NCBI RefSeq assembly: GCF_000516985.1
Contig: NW_006917097.1
Location: forward strand, 1,364,001 to 1,428,000
From: Pestalotiopsis fici W106-1
Taxonomy: Eukaryota; Ascomycota; Sordariomycetes; Amphisphaeriales; Sporocadaceae
Reading direction: 5' to 3'
Length of the DNA: 64,000 bases
Shown here piece after piece: positions 46,878 to 59,215 of this stretch (its first letter is position 1; every line of letters starts with the position of its first letter). Position numbers and translations under genes: made by a program. The notes beneath the pieces are model-generated. The model was not told the origin of the DNA. It made no database searches and was given only the letters and a program-made list of their open reading frames with translations.

Positions 46878-49800
46878 CTAAATGTAGTACATGGAGTCGT
46901 GCAGCTTGCGGTGCACGCTCCTCGACGTGATCTGCGCCGCAGCACCGGACGAAATGGTCGAAGCATTGTCCGACCCCTCAAACAGTTCATTCATGTGCAC
47001 TCGCTGACGAGTGCAAAGAATATCTGCGTAGTACGCAGGGGGACAGATGCTCACGGCCTTGGTGGCACGGCCAAACAGATAACACATTTCATGGGTTATC
47101 TTTTCAAGGTTGTTGGCCGCCTCGCCCTTGAACGTGTGTCGAAACACCTCGTCCAAGAGGACCGTATAATGCGCTGGGCGTGCGGTGCCTGTAATCGGGT
47201 TAGTAAATCCGTCTTGAGAGTAAACATGCCATTGGGAACATACCCTGAAGGGCAGTGTGCGCCGTGAGAAAAAAGTCCCAGATCCTGGCCAATGTGACAC
47301 CCCGATCAACAACAGTGCCATTCTTGATGTTGCGGGAGTTGGTCATGTTATTGGGATCTGTGGGGTAGAAACGCGTCTGGTGGCGCTTGACCGACACAAT
47401 GACAGCAAGCTTGGGCTCTGGCTTACAGAGCTTTCTGCATGCCGCTCGTATCATTGGCAGCTCCTTTTGCAAGACCTGCACAAACTGACCCTCTGAGACT
47501 CCATCGCGGTAGATCACAATGTTGTCAAGGGATTTCCCTGGGTTATGTCGTTGCCATAGCCGGATCCGCTCCTCAAACTTGGCCTCCAGGTTGCTGTCGA
47601 GCATCTCGACACGACCAGCCTGAGCCCAAGCAGTGCCTGGCCATTGAGCCAACTCAGCGTCGATGCTCGACACCATGCCAACCATGCTGGGAACATTTTC
47701 TGTGTTTCCCGACATGTTAGTGGGGTGCGTCACATCATAGCCTACCACCATGGTTTTGCCCTCCTTGACGAGTGTCACGCCGCCATCCAGTCTGTGGTTG
47801 GTTCCTCCGGCCTTGAGATTGACCTTCAAACCAACATTGGCGTAGTACTGATCCCGGCCCCTCTCCTTGAGAATGTTGTTTCGTACAACACTCACGGTGT
47901 GAAAGCCGTACCTGGTGTCCGCACAAGTCTTCACCGCATTGTAAACTTCGGTACCCTTATCCGGAAGGACAACGAAAACAAACTCGGCGTTCGTGGGGAA
48001 CTTGGAGAAAACAGCGTCAATCACCTGCACAGGCAGGGCACCCCTGGGAATGTCGATTCGGACACCGTCCATGTTGTCCGGCCGGCCGGGAATGGCAATA
48101 CCCATGCTGCGCCAAAAGTCCACCATTCCAGCTACAGCTGCTTTCAAATCGGCATGAGGGAAGGGACGGCCGTCCGTGACAATGTAGACCCAATTCCAAG
48201 TTTGAATGGGTTTTCCAGGTTTCACAACCTTCACGTCGCGCACTATATCAACGCATGGTCAACTATCGGTACTCGATGGCAATGGGTCGAACGCGACATG
48301 CGCGGTGTAGATATTGATATGGGACAACTTACTGTTCCAGCTACCCTCTGCCACGCGTGGCTTCTGAGTCTGCTTGGGATTTCTGAGGCTTGCATAAACA
48401 ACTTGCGGAGGTGGGAGCTCTCTTCCGCGCACTGTCAAAAGACCTTCAGAGAGGCTGATGCCAAAGGATGTCTAGAGTTTGATTAGTACCGAGAAACTGA
48501 GCCTCCACGATACATTGTTTCAACTCACAAGTATCGGATTGTTCGAAAGACCTAGCGCTGTACGGCCGGTTGTCACAATTGATGTGGCATTAGCTACCGG
48601 CGACCGGCACGCAAACTCAATCATGTCCCGAGTTTCGTCAGCAGTCAACTTCCGCCGAAGTGGTTGGCTCTCAACTAGCTTAACTAACTCTGCTGGTATG
48701 TGCATAGGATCTGCCTTATTGCCTGTGCTGATGACCGGAAGAGTCTGGTCAACTTGGTAACCATACTCTGCAAAGTATTAGTTCAGCTCTCATACGGGTC
48801 AAGACTGAAAACTTACTCGTTTGGAAGTATTGTGCCACTGTGACCAACTGTCCATCAGTGAACCCTGGTGGTGCGGGCGCTTTGATGCGGAAAGACACCT
48901 CATGAGGGCGGGCACCAAAACGAGTCACCTTGGTATTCTTCTCACCTGCACCACCTCGGGGAATTGCAACACCATGGCAAGCAGTTTCCTTGATTCGGGC
49001 TACACCGGGCGGCTTGGGGGGAGCCGAGCCCTTGCCCTTTTGAGGGGCCTTGGGGTCTTTGCCTGCAGGCTGGTTCTTCTCCGCAAGAATTTGGACCTTC
49101 ACGCGACGACCCAAGATGGCCTTGTTGAGAGCGCGAAGTCCAAAGTCGGACGAGAGATCAAAACCGCGAAGGTAAGTCTTCATTGGACCATGGAATCGGA
49201 AAACGCCATGCGAGGTGTTCACATTGACCAAAACACGCCCAGTGGCCGGGCGTACACTTTGGAAGTATCCTCGAACGATCTTGTTCTGTTCTGGGAGGCC
49301 AAGATCGTACGTCTGATCGCTCATATACAGGGGAAAGTGCCGACTACTACCCAACGAGGCAGTGTCTGGGTGGGCTCGGGAGCTGTGGCCAACGGCAACG
49401 TTGATGGTGTCAATAACTTCCTCGAAGAGAGGAAACGAAGATGACATGGCTTGCATGGTTGACAGAAAAGAAATAAGCTCGGACAAGGGCACCTCGTTAG
49501 GACCGTGGAAAGATACAGTGAATGTATCATCACGGCCTTCGTCAGTGTAGAGAACCTGGACAACTCCATCATTCGGAAGCGCCAAGGGTTTGAGGGACAC
49601 CACTTGGCTTTTGTACTCTGATACCACGGGAATCGCATTGCCCAACGTGTTCAATGCGAGTTCAATCACTCGCTGTAGTTTCCGGCCTTTGGTTTCTGGA
49701 ATCTTCACGTTCGCTTTTAGTCCTTCACCAGGGATCTTATTGACCTTGATGTTGTACTTGTAGAGAACCTGGTCCTTTAGTTGCATGTTGAAGTAATTGG

Positions 49801-50352
49801 CCCAAAGAACAACCTCCTTGCCCTTTGTGCCGAATGAAGGTCGTAGCGGGATGAATTCTGTCGTTGTCGATGATCCTGACAATGAAAGTTGCGACATCGA
49901 GGATATTAGCTGATTGCTTTGGATCAAAGAATCCTCGATCTTCGTGATTCTGGCATCAGGTGCAGGCACCGCGTTTGTGCTTGAGAAGTCAGTATGTATA
50001 AAAAAATGAAGGCACAACGGTGAAAATACTTGAATGCCAGATCTTCGCCAGCGAACTTTTCACCACGTGGTCTGAAGCCTCCACCACCACGGCCTCGATC
50101 ACCACCGCGAAAGCCACCACGATCACCACCACGGTAGCCGCCGCCTCCTCGGTCACCGCGAAAGCCGCCGCCTCGGTCACCACGGAAGCCTCCTCCTCCA
50201 CGGTCTCCTCGGAAGCCACCACGGTCTCCGCGAAAGCTGCCGCCACCACGTTGAGCACCAGCATCACCCCCACCGCGACCGCCTTGAAAGTCGCCGCGTC
50301 CGCGGCCACCTCCACGACCGCCACGACCTTGACCTCGTCCACGATCAGCCAT
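46878..50352 (-). CDS. qde-2: Argonaute (QDE-2-type) with RGG-rich N-terminus
   Basis: Six exons: 50352-50030, 49979-48817, 48767-48529, 48471-48333, 48242-47244 and 47188-46878, giving 1057 residues. Residues 1-100 are a run of FRGDRGG and RGGG repeats, a likely RNA-binding and arginine-methylation tail. Then follow the N domain (FIPLRPSFGTKGKEVVLWANYF), linker, PAZ, MID (DGRPFPHADLKAAV) and PIWI. The slicer tetrad is complete: Asp791 in VGYDVTHPT, Glu834 in GRVEML, Asp868 in IYRDGVSEGQ and His961 in RPAHYTVL. The His lies after the last intron, whose TTTACTAAC branch site is clear. The C-terminus ends in the usual hydrophobic MYYI. It loads small RNAs and cleaves matching transcripts, acting in quelling-type defence against transposons and viruses. 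The family name follows Neurospora; a meiotic-silencing paralogue (SMS-2 type) is the alternative. Confidence 0.92.
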
Positions 50353-53300
50353 GGTTGATGTGATTCGTGCTGATTGGTGTTGGTGGTGGGAATTTTGCTC
50401 AAGAATAATAAAGTGATAAGCTACAAGGCGAATACGGACTGGACATGAAGGAAGAAACAGAGTTCAGAATTGGGTCGAATGCTCAGTACAAATACTTTTC
50501 TGGTCGAAGAGATGCTTGGTGGTTTGGCTTTTTGTGTGTCAGCATTTGCTTTGTATCGACTTGCCCATTTGTTTCATCGTTTGCTCATGTAGCCATAAAC
50601 TAATGACGTGGACAGTGAAGTATGAGGAAAGTGCGTCAGAAAAGTAAAGAGCAGATAGTGGAAGGGACGGCGACAATATTGTTTCAAGGCATGCAGTTTT
50701 GCCTCCCATAAAGTGGCAACTTCAAGAGTAGCTATCCGACTTGAGCACAAGTGGCAGAATGCTGATTGGGCCTTGAAAGTGCAGGAACAAACAGAAGATG
50801 ATCTATCCGAGATGACTACCTAAGCAAGACATATATTAAAGATGGAAGTCACCAATATGACGTTCACAACCTGTGCAGTTTGCCCAATGGGAAGTAATGA
50901 TTGTGAGAAAAGATGCAGAATAGTGTTGGGGCAAGGTGCTCAGAGCTTCTTGGCTCACCGAAGCGTTTGCCCAGGAGAGGAAAGAACGGGAAGCAGCAGA
51001 GAATTCTAAGAATCTTTCAACTAACCGTGATGTAGGTGAATGGTAGTAAGGTGTGCTCACCCTCCGAAAGAGATGTACTTTGGAAGGCCTAAGAGATGCT
51101 TGCTTGGTGGCCGAGGTGGGTGATGTAGTGATGCTTGTGAGGCCAAAGAAGAGCCGTCAAGACAGCGTATCAGGAAGAAACAGTGGCCACCACACACACA
51201 CATATACAAGGAACGTGAGCTCGAATGTTCCCGACGCTCTCCTAATCTGACCTGGGAATTTGATGCCCGTTTGTCAGAGAAAGACGTCAACCAACAGAGA
51301 ATCGTGGAGGGATAGAAAGCGTTGTACGTAGCTCCAGCAGCTGGTGGATTTGCTTTCGGCCAAGTGGAGTCTTTACTTGCGGGAAGCGGCACTGGCGCTG
51401 CTGCTGCTTCAAACCGTCGACTATCAGAGAAAAAAAGGTATCCACTGATTACCTCTAGTTTGGATTTGGATGCTGGGATTGGATTAGACTGGGGAGGATC
51501 CCGTCGTTGCTACAGTTTTTGTGACTTGTCCGATTGTGTGTGGGGGCTTTCTCAGTCGCGGGTCTTTGCGAGATCAAACGCGACGGCGAGAGTGAGAGAG
51601 AGAGAGAGAGAGAGAGAACAAAAGTCATGGAGAAACGAGGTTTGATACTTCAAGTTCAATTGATCAAGTCTTTACTGATTTACATTGACATGTCCAAACA
51701 GGGCCTAACCAGCTAGAATCTTCTTTCGAGAGGCCCACCACTCACTCGCACAAACAGGGCGCTTCTTTGAGTACCACGGACGTCGGGCGTCGCTCAACAA
51801 TTTCCTGACAAAAGAAAAAAAGACGTTGCGGCAGCCAGGGAATAGAGGGAATGGAGGAGGACAGACATGATTTCACGTCACAGGCCGACGCGGAATCGAC
51901 GCGTTGTCACCTGCCTTGAGGGCCCTTGCCTCAGTGCTTGCATAGCGGTGTGTAACCTGGCACGCGAGTGAAGGCGGGGTAAGGTTAGCAGGTACCTATA
52001 CTTCTGTCGTGCACCCATTCTTATCATTCGCCTAGCGTATCCTGTACCTACCGTTGGTTATACTCATCCTTTATCGAGCGTGGCATTTTTTCCACTTTGT
52101 CGGGCTGAACACATGGCCGTTTGCCTTGGCTGAGAAGAGACTTCAGCTCCGATGAAATCATTGGCATTCCAATGCAAATACAATCCTCCCAACTGTGTAT
52201 CTTGTTCCAGGATTCAGCAAATTTACGCTTGGCTGCAGATTTCGTTTCTCTTTTCCAACTCGACGCAGCTACGTAGCAACAAAGCACCTCCTCCTGAGAA
52301 GTGTTTGCTTTTCGTCTTCACAGCCACACCGCTGGTGTTGCTTTTATTCGGAAGCAGTCACTCGATAGCTTAAATTGCGAAGTTTTGACCTGTCAGTCTG
52401 TGGGTTGGCAAGAAAGCAACAATATCACGCAAGTTGAGAATGACACCACGTTTTCCTGAGGTCGGCATGCAAGAGTCCGACTGCCAAAAAGCCTGACCTT
52501 TTGTTTTCAGCCAGACAAGAATAATATTTCCAACGCATGACAAACGCACACAAAAAAAAAAAAACAGCAGTATCTGGATTGACTCGTCTCATGCAGTTGC
52601 CAACACAAAGATATGCCATGAGCTGACAATCCCTGCGATATCAGGCTTCGCGGTTCGTGGCATTTGGATCCGTCAAGCTGCAAGGGGGTCGAGACATGGA
52701 ATACTGCAAGTTGACGTGGGGGGACATTTTCAACTAATATATGTACCAACCGAGCAAAAGAAAAGCATATGTAACCTGCATGGTAACCTTGAGTTGTTCA
52801 CGGCTGCGTGTGATGTGAGTGGCTAGAAGCGTCATTTCCGAATTGGTTCTTTTCTTCTGTTTCAAATTGTCAAATGATGGCAAATGTCTAAGAGACAGGC
52901 ATATGGACAAACGAAAGCAAGTTCAGTTTAATGAAATTTGTCCGTGAATTTCCCTGCAATGGGAGAAGAAAGAGAAAAAGAAAAGCAAGTTGCTTTTTGG
53001 CTGCATGGGCGTCTTTGATACCTAAAAGTTTGTGGATAAGCAACGAACTCTGGGATGTGTCCAGCAGTTACCTAAACCATACACCATACTCTGTACATGC
53101 TCGCAAACCATGCCACAAACCAGCTTTCAATCTGACTCTTGTTCCGATAAATAATTGTTCTTCTTAAAGCATCATGGATGTCTAAGTTCTTGCTTTTAAT
53201 GTCATGCGGCATTCTTGCAATTGAGAATTCTCGTTGTAGATGACATAAGCATTATACTGAAATGCTGAAAGTGGAAAGGCTGTAGCGGAAGAGGGCCGAC

Positions 53301-53638
53301 TAAAACTTCCAACCTCTGCTCATTATGAAAGGCTTTCAGTTATGAATTTTGATGTCTCATCTCAAAGTCAAAAATGCATTTACTATCTCTCTTCCATAAG
53401 TTAAATGATCAATCAATCCCAAAAGAGCTGCTTGCCATATCCGAGCAATTATAGAATAGTTTCTCTCGTCACAAAGCACGGGCGTATACTTACGCCATCC
53501 TCCCCCGAGTTCCTACGGCTCGGCTCGAGCCGGCGATCCCCACAACTGCAAATTTGCAAACGGAATGGCCGGCACAATCAAAATTATATAAGACTCAATA
53601 AAAGCACTTTTCACAACAAGAAGCACTTAGCTCTTCCC
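50353..53638. other. 3.3 kb gene-poor interval upstream of Argonaute
   Basis: Contains the Argonaute promoter and an AG microsatellite at 51594. I recognise no protein. A homopolymer A run lies near 52551-52563. A long 5' leader or non-coding RNA is possible. Confidence 0.45.
51594..51617. repeat. (GA)n microsatellite
   Basis: A pure GA dinucleotide run of about 12 units. It is expected to vary in length between strains. Confidence 0.9.
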
Positions 53639-53711
53639 GCCCGGTTAGCTCAATCGGTAGAGCGTGAGACTCTTAATCTCAAGGCTGCGGGTTCGACCCC
53701 CGCATTGGGCT
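53639..53711 (+). tRNA. tRNA-Lys (anticodon CTT)
   Basis: 73 bases, no intron. The acceptor stem GCCCGGT pairs with ATTGGGC (two G-U pairs), discriminator T. The D arm has AGCTCAATCGGTAGAGC. The anticodon stem TGAGA/TCTCA closes the loop CTCTTAA, giving anticodon CTT, which reads AAG (Lys). The T arm has GGTTCGACCCC, also the B box for RNA polymerase III. All arms fold, so this should be functional. Confidence 0.95.
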
Positions 53712-55787
53712 CAATTCCCGATGCGTTCTGTTCAACAGAACAACTTCGCCTCTTTTTTGCTTTTTTCTTCTTCTCTTTTCATTTTTTTTTCCTCTTTTTT
53801 TGGGATTTCCATATTGTCTTTCCTAGACCGGCGTGGTATCCCTTGCTTGTCAGTGATCTTGTGACTTATTATATTGTATTTCGCCGAAATACTTGATGTC
53901 TTCCGTTACATGTACTTTGTTTTTTCTGTCAGTTGCACCTTTTTGTTCTTCCTCTCACAGGTGGTTTGGCAGTGCTTATTGTGGCCATTTGATGATTTCG
54001 CATCAAACCATTGATATAGTCTGGATCAAGATCAAATAATCAATGCAAGGTACAAAAGTACACAGTCGTTAGAACAGTGAGCACTCTGCTCTCGTATCCA
54101 GCGTCAGCTATCATGGTTTCGAGAGACATTTCAGATGCGTATTCAACTCGAAGGTGTTGGAGCATATCTGAATGTCTGGGCTTTGGTGGCGCAATATTCG
54201 ACCATAACCTTGAAACTGGTTCTGGCCTTATGTATAGCTCAAAGGCACTTTTGCTGCAAATACAACAACCCAGAAATATGACAGCACGATAATGACGACA
54301 CCTATGATTACACGTTGAACATTGCCTCTTGCCTAATGATACTCTATATCGCGTCTTTTAGATAATGCGTGGGAGAGAGGTTGACAAGTCCCCAGAAACT
54401 TTTGACGGATGAATCTGGGACAACTACATGGACGATGAATCCAGCAAGAATGTTGGGCCCTCATGACGTGTTCGTAGAAACCTTGGGATTTGAAATGCTC
54501 CAAGATATACATGCTCTCGCTGTCATTAAATCCAAGTCCTCAATCCTTGATTTGCAACTTCCACTGACCTTTTTGGTGTTCATAGAAACTCGTATACCAT
54601 TTTTCTTTTTTGGACTTGGTCAACAAATGACATTGTTGACAGGTCAGTAAGTACGGACTCAATTCTAAAGCTTTGTAAAGCAAAGATGATCCGTAATTAA
54701 GCATCTGTGAGCATCTTTGTCAAACTACATCTGTTATTCCAGCCTATCATGAGGATGAAAGAGCTAGAAATTTATATGGACACCATTTTTAGAGACAAGT
54801 TTCGTCGTTGTACAATTCCGAAATATCAATTTCCAACACAAGAAGACTCAATCATTTTGGCGTGTCTCCAGTGTAATGTTCATACTGATTGTGAATTTTG
54901 TTGAAACGGGTTTCAATGTTAATGTCGAGCGCTTGTAGTGAGACATTTTTGTGCAAGGCCGCACGCGCTTTGGCTGTCACGCACCTGCGCATGCAGCTTC
55001 ACTCTCGACACTCATACAATTACACACTAACAACATGTTTGATATTGTTAAGAATGACGTGAAAAGAAATGGAAAGTCACATTTCAACATCTTCTTCATC
55101 CCAAGGGGAGCTCCATGAAAGAGCATGCCAGAGTGCTACGCAAGTTTTGCTACGGTCAATCATGACAGTGATTCGTGAAAATAGAAACAGGCAGGTAGAT
55201 AGTATCATGCAATTGGATCATTGGTGTATTAAAAAAAAAAATAAGCATTATGGATGGAGACCCGACACATCGGTTCCAAAACCCGCCCGAATCTGAGCCA
55301 ATTCCGACGATCCGCTTTTTATTGCGTGCCGGCGGAGGGGAGGGAATCGTCATCGAACCCCTGGAACTCGGTGGAAAAGATAAGCCCCTCCTAATGCTGC
55401 GCGGGGGCGGGCGATTGATTACCTACCAGTGCCAGGCAGCGCGCGCAAGGCACCAGCACCTACCTCCGACCCCCCGCCGTTGTCGCATGCATTTGTTAAT
55501 AATAAGCGTTGGTTTGGTCTCCTACATCAGCAACCGAGGGGCTGTCGTGGGCAATCTTTGAGAAATAATTCACTGCCTTTGGGATTTTTGAGCTCGAAAC
55601 TTCCTACTTCACTTATATATACACAAAATAACAAAAACATACGGCGTCCCGGTGTTCAAGCGCTTTCTTGTTACCTATTCTTTTGCTTCTCACTCCTTCG
55701 CATCCTAGACTCGCGCTTATAATCAATCACCATCCTAGAATCTCACCTCTACTGTTGTCATCCTGTAGAAACCAAAAGAATCCCAAA
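53712..55787. other. Intergenic between tRNA and riboflavin kinase
   Basis: About 2 kb, AT-rich in the first half. The second half holds the promoter of the riboflavin kinase gene, with a C/T-rich leader just before 55788. No other gene is seen. Confidence 0.45.
53753..53758 (+). terminator. Likely RNA polymerase III terminator
   Basis: First run of six T on the coding strand after the tRNA, 42 bases downstream of its 3' end. Longer T runs follow. Confidence 0.55.
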
Positions 55788-56458
55788 ATGGCAGCAACCA
55801 CAGCCAGACCTCGAGTCATCTACTCAGATAATGGCCCCGAGTCGCCCTATCCGTTGCGCATGGAAGGCACCGTGATATCAGGATTCGGACGAGGATCGAA
55901 AGAGGTACGGAAAGATAAACTCAGCGTCTCCCCTCCCTTCTTCCCACCGCTCTTGAACCGAACAGAAAACTGACAGAATCCCCCTGTTTGCATTTGTAGC
56001 TTGGTATCCCGACCGCCAATCTGCCCGTGGACTCGGAGCAGACGCCCTGGATTGCCGAATCGACTTCGGGCGTCTACTTTGGCTACGCCTCCCTCGCACT
56101 ACCCGCCACACACCCGGACCGCTCGGCGGCGTCGTCCTCTTCCGACTTTCAAATCTACCCCATGGTCATGTCCATCGGGTACAACCCCTTTTACAAGAAC
56201 ACGGTGCGGTCGGCCGAGGTGCACGTGCTGCACAAGTTTGCCCAGGACTTTTATGACGTACCCATGCGCCTGCTCATCCTTGGGTTTATCCGCGAGGAGA
56301 AGGACTACAACGGCCTCGAGGCATTGATTGAGGATATCAACATTGACTGCGACGTTGCCCGCCAGAGCCTGAGCCGCCAGGCGTGGACACCCAAGGAGGG
56401 CGTTGTTGGTGGAGGCACAGGTACGCTGGACGGGACTTGGCTCGTCAGGGCATCATGA
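55788..56458 (+). CDS. fmn1: Riboflavin kinase
   Basis: Two exons: 55788-55904 and 56000-56458, joined by a 95-base phase-0 intron, giving 191 residues. The flavokinase fold is clear: [23 protein letters not shown] across the junction (Gly-rich loop and the PTAN motif that binds Mg-ATP), SGVYFGYASL, VMSIGYNPFYKNT, and EVHVLHKFAQDFYDVPMRLLILGFIREEK (catalytic Glu region). The enzyme phosphorylates riboflavin with ATP to form FMN, the last step before FAD. It is monofunctional, without an FAD synthetase part, as usual in fungi. It should be essential. The ending (GTLDGTWLVRAS) is slightly longer than some homologues but otherwise typical. Confidence 0.93.
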
Positions 56459-56919
56459 ATTTGAAGCGACATGTCCTCTGGAAGAAACTACCAGGAAAGA
56501 GTTTCTCGGCAAACACTATAGCATGTAGGCAGTCCGTCGGACTTTCGAGATTTTGCATAAAGCAGATGGGCGTTCTTTTTGGGTTAGACATAGACAAGGA
56601 GAAACGAAAGAATGTCACGAGTTATGTGGTTCATGTTGTCCTGCTCATTCGAATGATTGCCAAGGGATGGAAAACAAAATATTTTGAAATCTATAAGCTT
56701 GATGAAAACCAACTGGGTATATGTAACGTGATCCCATGCCACAAAGGCATACAATTGCCCAACCATAAAAATGCAATCGTAAACAGCCCGCCTTGCTTGC
56801 TGGCGGAGCGGCTCACGATTCGAGCTTGACCCACAAACGCCGTCCGTGCCCATTGCCTTGATATCAAATGGCCCATATAAAGTTATGATGTATCGAGAAG
56901 ACATTGCCCCATCAAATAT
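56459..56919. other. 3' intergenic interval
   Basis: 461 bases between converging genes. It probably holds 3' untranslated regions only. Confidence 0.5.
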
Positions 56920-59215
56920 CTAGATGGCTAGTTGATCCTGGTTTCGGTAGTAGCAAGGTAAAAACTAAATGACATGTCAGTAATCGTAACTCCTCCATCT
57001 CCTTTTACTAAAGCATCGGAAGCAATAGACTTACGTTGATGACGATCAACATGGGAATATCAAATACATCTCTTTTGATCGTCCATGTATAGCTACAATC
57101 CATCTTGCCGTCTTTCTCGATCTTGGAAATGCCATGCTCGCCATCAATTCGAGTGACCCGGCTACTCAATATACTATGACGTGGATCCTTTTGCGGCGGC
57201 GAATCTTCGTTGTTGAGCGACTCCATGACCTCTTTGGTACGGTACTTGAGAAGTCGACACTTGCGAGTGACATGACCTCTGCTGTCTCCAAATGCTAGTT
57301 GAGCAAAGTCTTCATAAAACTGAATCACACTATCGTCGTCCATGAGCTCAGCAATGAAGACAGGCTGCGGTTTGTCGCCCGTCTTCACGGGCTCCATGGC
57401 TTTCAGCTGAGGAGTAGTAAGTCCACCCTTTCCGGTATTTACTCCACTCGCCGAACCGGAGGTGTCGCCCGAGTTGACGTTGAGGTTAGGCTGTTTCCCC
57501 AATAACACATCCTTTGTCCATCCAGTCAGGGCAACGAATTCCTTGTTGACGGCAGCGACTTCGCCGGTACGACGGCATACGACAGTGGGCGCGGAGCAGT
57601 GTCCCATGAAGTCTTCATACTCAAAGAGCGTTCGCTGTAAGCATTTTTCCATGAATATGAGATCTTGCCGGTTCAGATTCCTCGTGCAACTGATGAATGA
57701 AGGTCGAATACTAGCGAGCGACATGGCGATCCGCGTTGTCTTGGCACTGGAGAAGCGCCTCTTCACCAGGGCAATCAGGTTGTGGAAACCCGTGAGATAC
57801 TGATAAGGCTCTTTGACATTTTCGTATATGGCCGATGGATCGCGTTGTCGCTTAGTCAATATGGACTGCGGTCCAAACAATTTGGCGTTTGCATTGGCCG
57901 GGGTTTTGGTCCTTGACTTTGGCGGTCCAGCCAAGGATTGCGAGTTGACAGGCGTAAAGTTCCCTGTGTTCGGAGAGCCGTCAAAGGTGAGGTTGGTGGG
58001 TTGTGGACTCGAGTTATGATCCGTGCCCGGACTTGCAAGACTGCTGGGAGTCGGTCCCGCTGCCGCAATAGCATATGCATGAGGCAAGCCATGTTGGAGG
58101 TTGCCTTGCGAATACAGGTTGTTGGCTCCATTGTTCTGATCAGAATTCATATAATTCTCAATCATGCCATCATATAGTTGGTTGTACGAATTGAGTCCAT
58201 TTGGATACATCTGGCCACCGTTGTAGTTGACTTCGGAATTGCCCTGTTGCGATAGCGAAGCATCTCTCGGTGGTGTCTCAGCTGCCCCTGAGGACATTTG
58301 GCCTAGTATTCCAAATTCCATGGCACCGTAGTGGCTGCCGAATTGAAGCCCCTCCAGATCGAAATTAAAAATTGCTGGGTTACTTGGGTCAAAGAGAGCA
58401 TTCGGGTAGCTGAGCTCGCTGGATGATGGAGTCGGCATTTGCATATTGCCCATTTGTTGGCTCCTCTGAGCAGTCTGTTGCTGGAAAGACGGAGAGACTG
58501 GAGAAGGCTGGGCGAAGAGGTTGTCAGGCATTGACACCTGAGGCTGGCCGCCCGTAAACAAGGGGTAGGTCTGAGAACTTGTCGTCTGCGGATAAAAAGC
58601 CGACGCTTCTGAAGCGGAAGTGGCGTTGGATGGATGTCTACCATTGGCCGACTTTGATACCATATTTGGGTTGTAAGTTGGCCCAAGCACTGGTCTCAGG
58701 GCCTCGGGAGGTGCATCGTGGAGGTATTTTGCCTTTTTGCGCACACCATCTTGACAAGCATCGGCTAGACCACGCTTGATACACCTTTGACAAGGCCTTT
58801 CATCTCCTGCTTCACTGTTAGCCACACGCTAGACAATGGACTGACGGATTGTGATTGTGATATGTCAGTTCTCGATAGCCGTGCGGAAGAGGCATTTCGG
58901 TCTTGGGAAACTACGGATGCAAGAGCGTCCCCATTCATCTAGTCGTCTTGACTTACCACATGTCAGATGTGCTCGCTGACAGGCATAGCACGCCCGTCTA
59001 GCCTTCTTTCTCCTTGGCCGATGTGGATCCTTGGGATCATACTTCTTCTTCACTTCGCCGGAGCCTCCCACTCCAGGCTCTGGGGACGTATGCTGCTCAG
59101 CCATGCTTTCGTCTTCGTCTTCTTTTATAGGGCGATCAGATTCGTCGTACTCGTGCTCGTTCTCAGACATTGCATCTGAGACCTCTGCCCCGTTGGCTTC
59201 AACGTTGTCCGGCAT
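56920..59215 (-). CDS. acuK: AcuK/ERT1-type gluconeogenesis transcription activator
   Basis: Three exons: 59215-58957, 58806-57035 and 56964-56920, giving 691 residues. A perfect Zn2Cys6 cluster spans residues 76-104: Cys76, 79, 86, 92, 95 and 104, with the first intron between the third and fourth Cys. It is followed by [20 protein letters not shown], the hallmark linker of the AcuK/ERT1 family. A Gln/Ser/Asn-rich middle (about 130-400) is likely the activation region. A PAS-like domain (about 500-640) has [26 protein letters not shown]. The last exon codes only 14 residues ([14 protein letters not shown]) after a GTAAGT donor; without it the protein would read into intron. In Aspergillus, AcuK with AcuM switches on gluconeogenic and respiratory genes when acetate or similar carbon is used. 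It should act in the nucleus. Confidence 0.93.

Noticed and set aside
49989..50402. Val/Ala-rich (-) and Ser/Thr-rich (+) open frames over the Argonaute first exon
   Set aside because: They are other-frame readings of the RGG-coding repeats; the biased composition follows from the repeat, and the RGG frame joins the Argonaute exons.
51594..51617. Possible CRISPR or tandem-gene repeat
   Set aside because: Simple GA microsatellite without spacers; CRISPR is not expected in a eukaryote.
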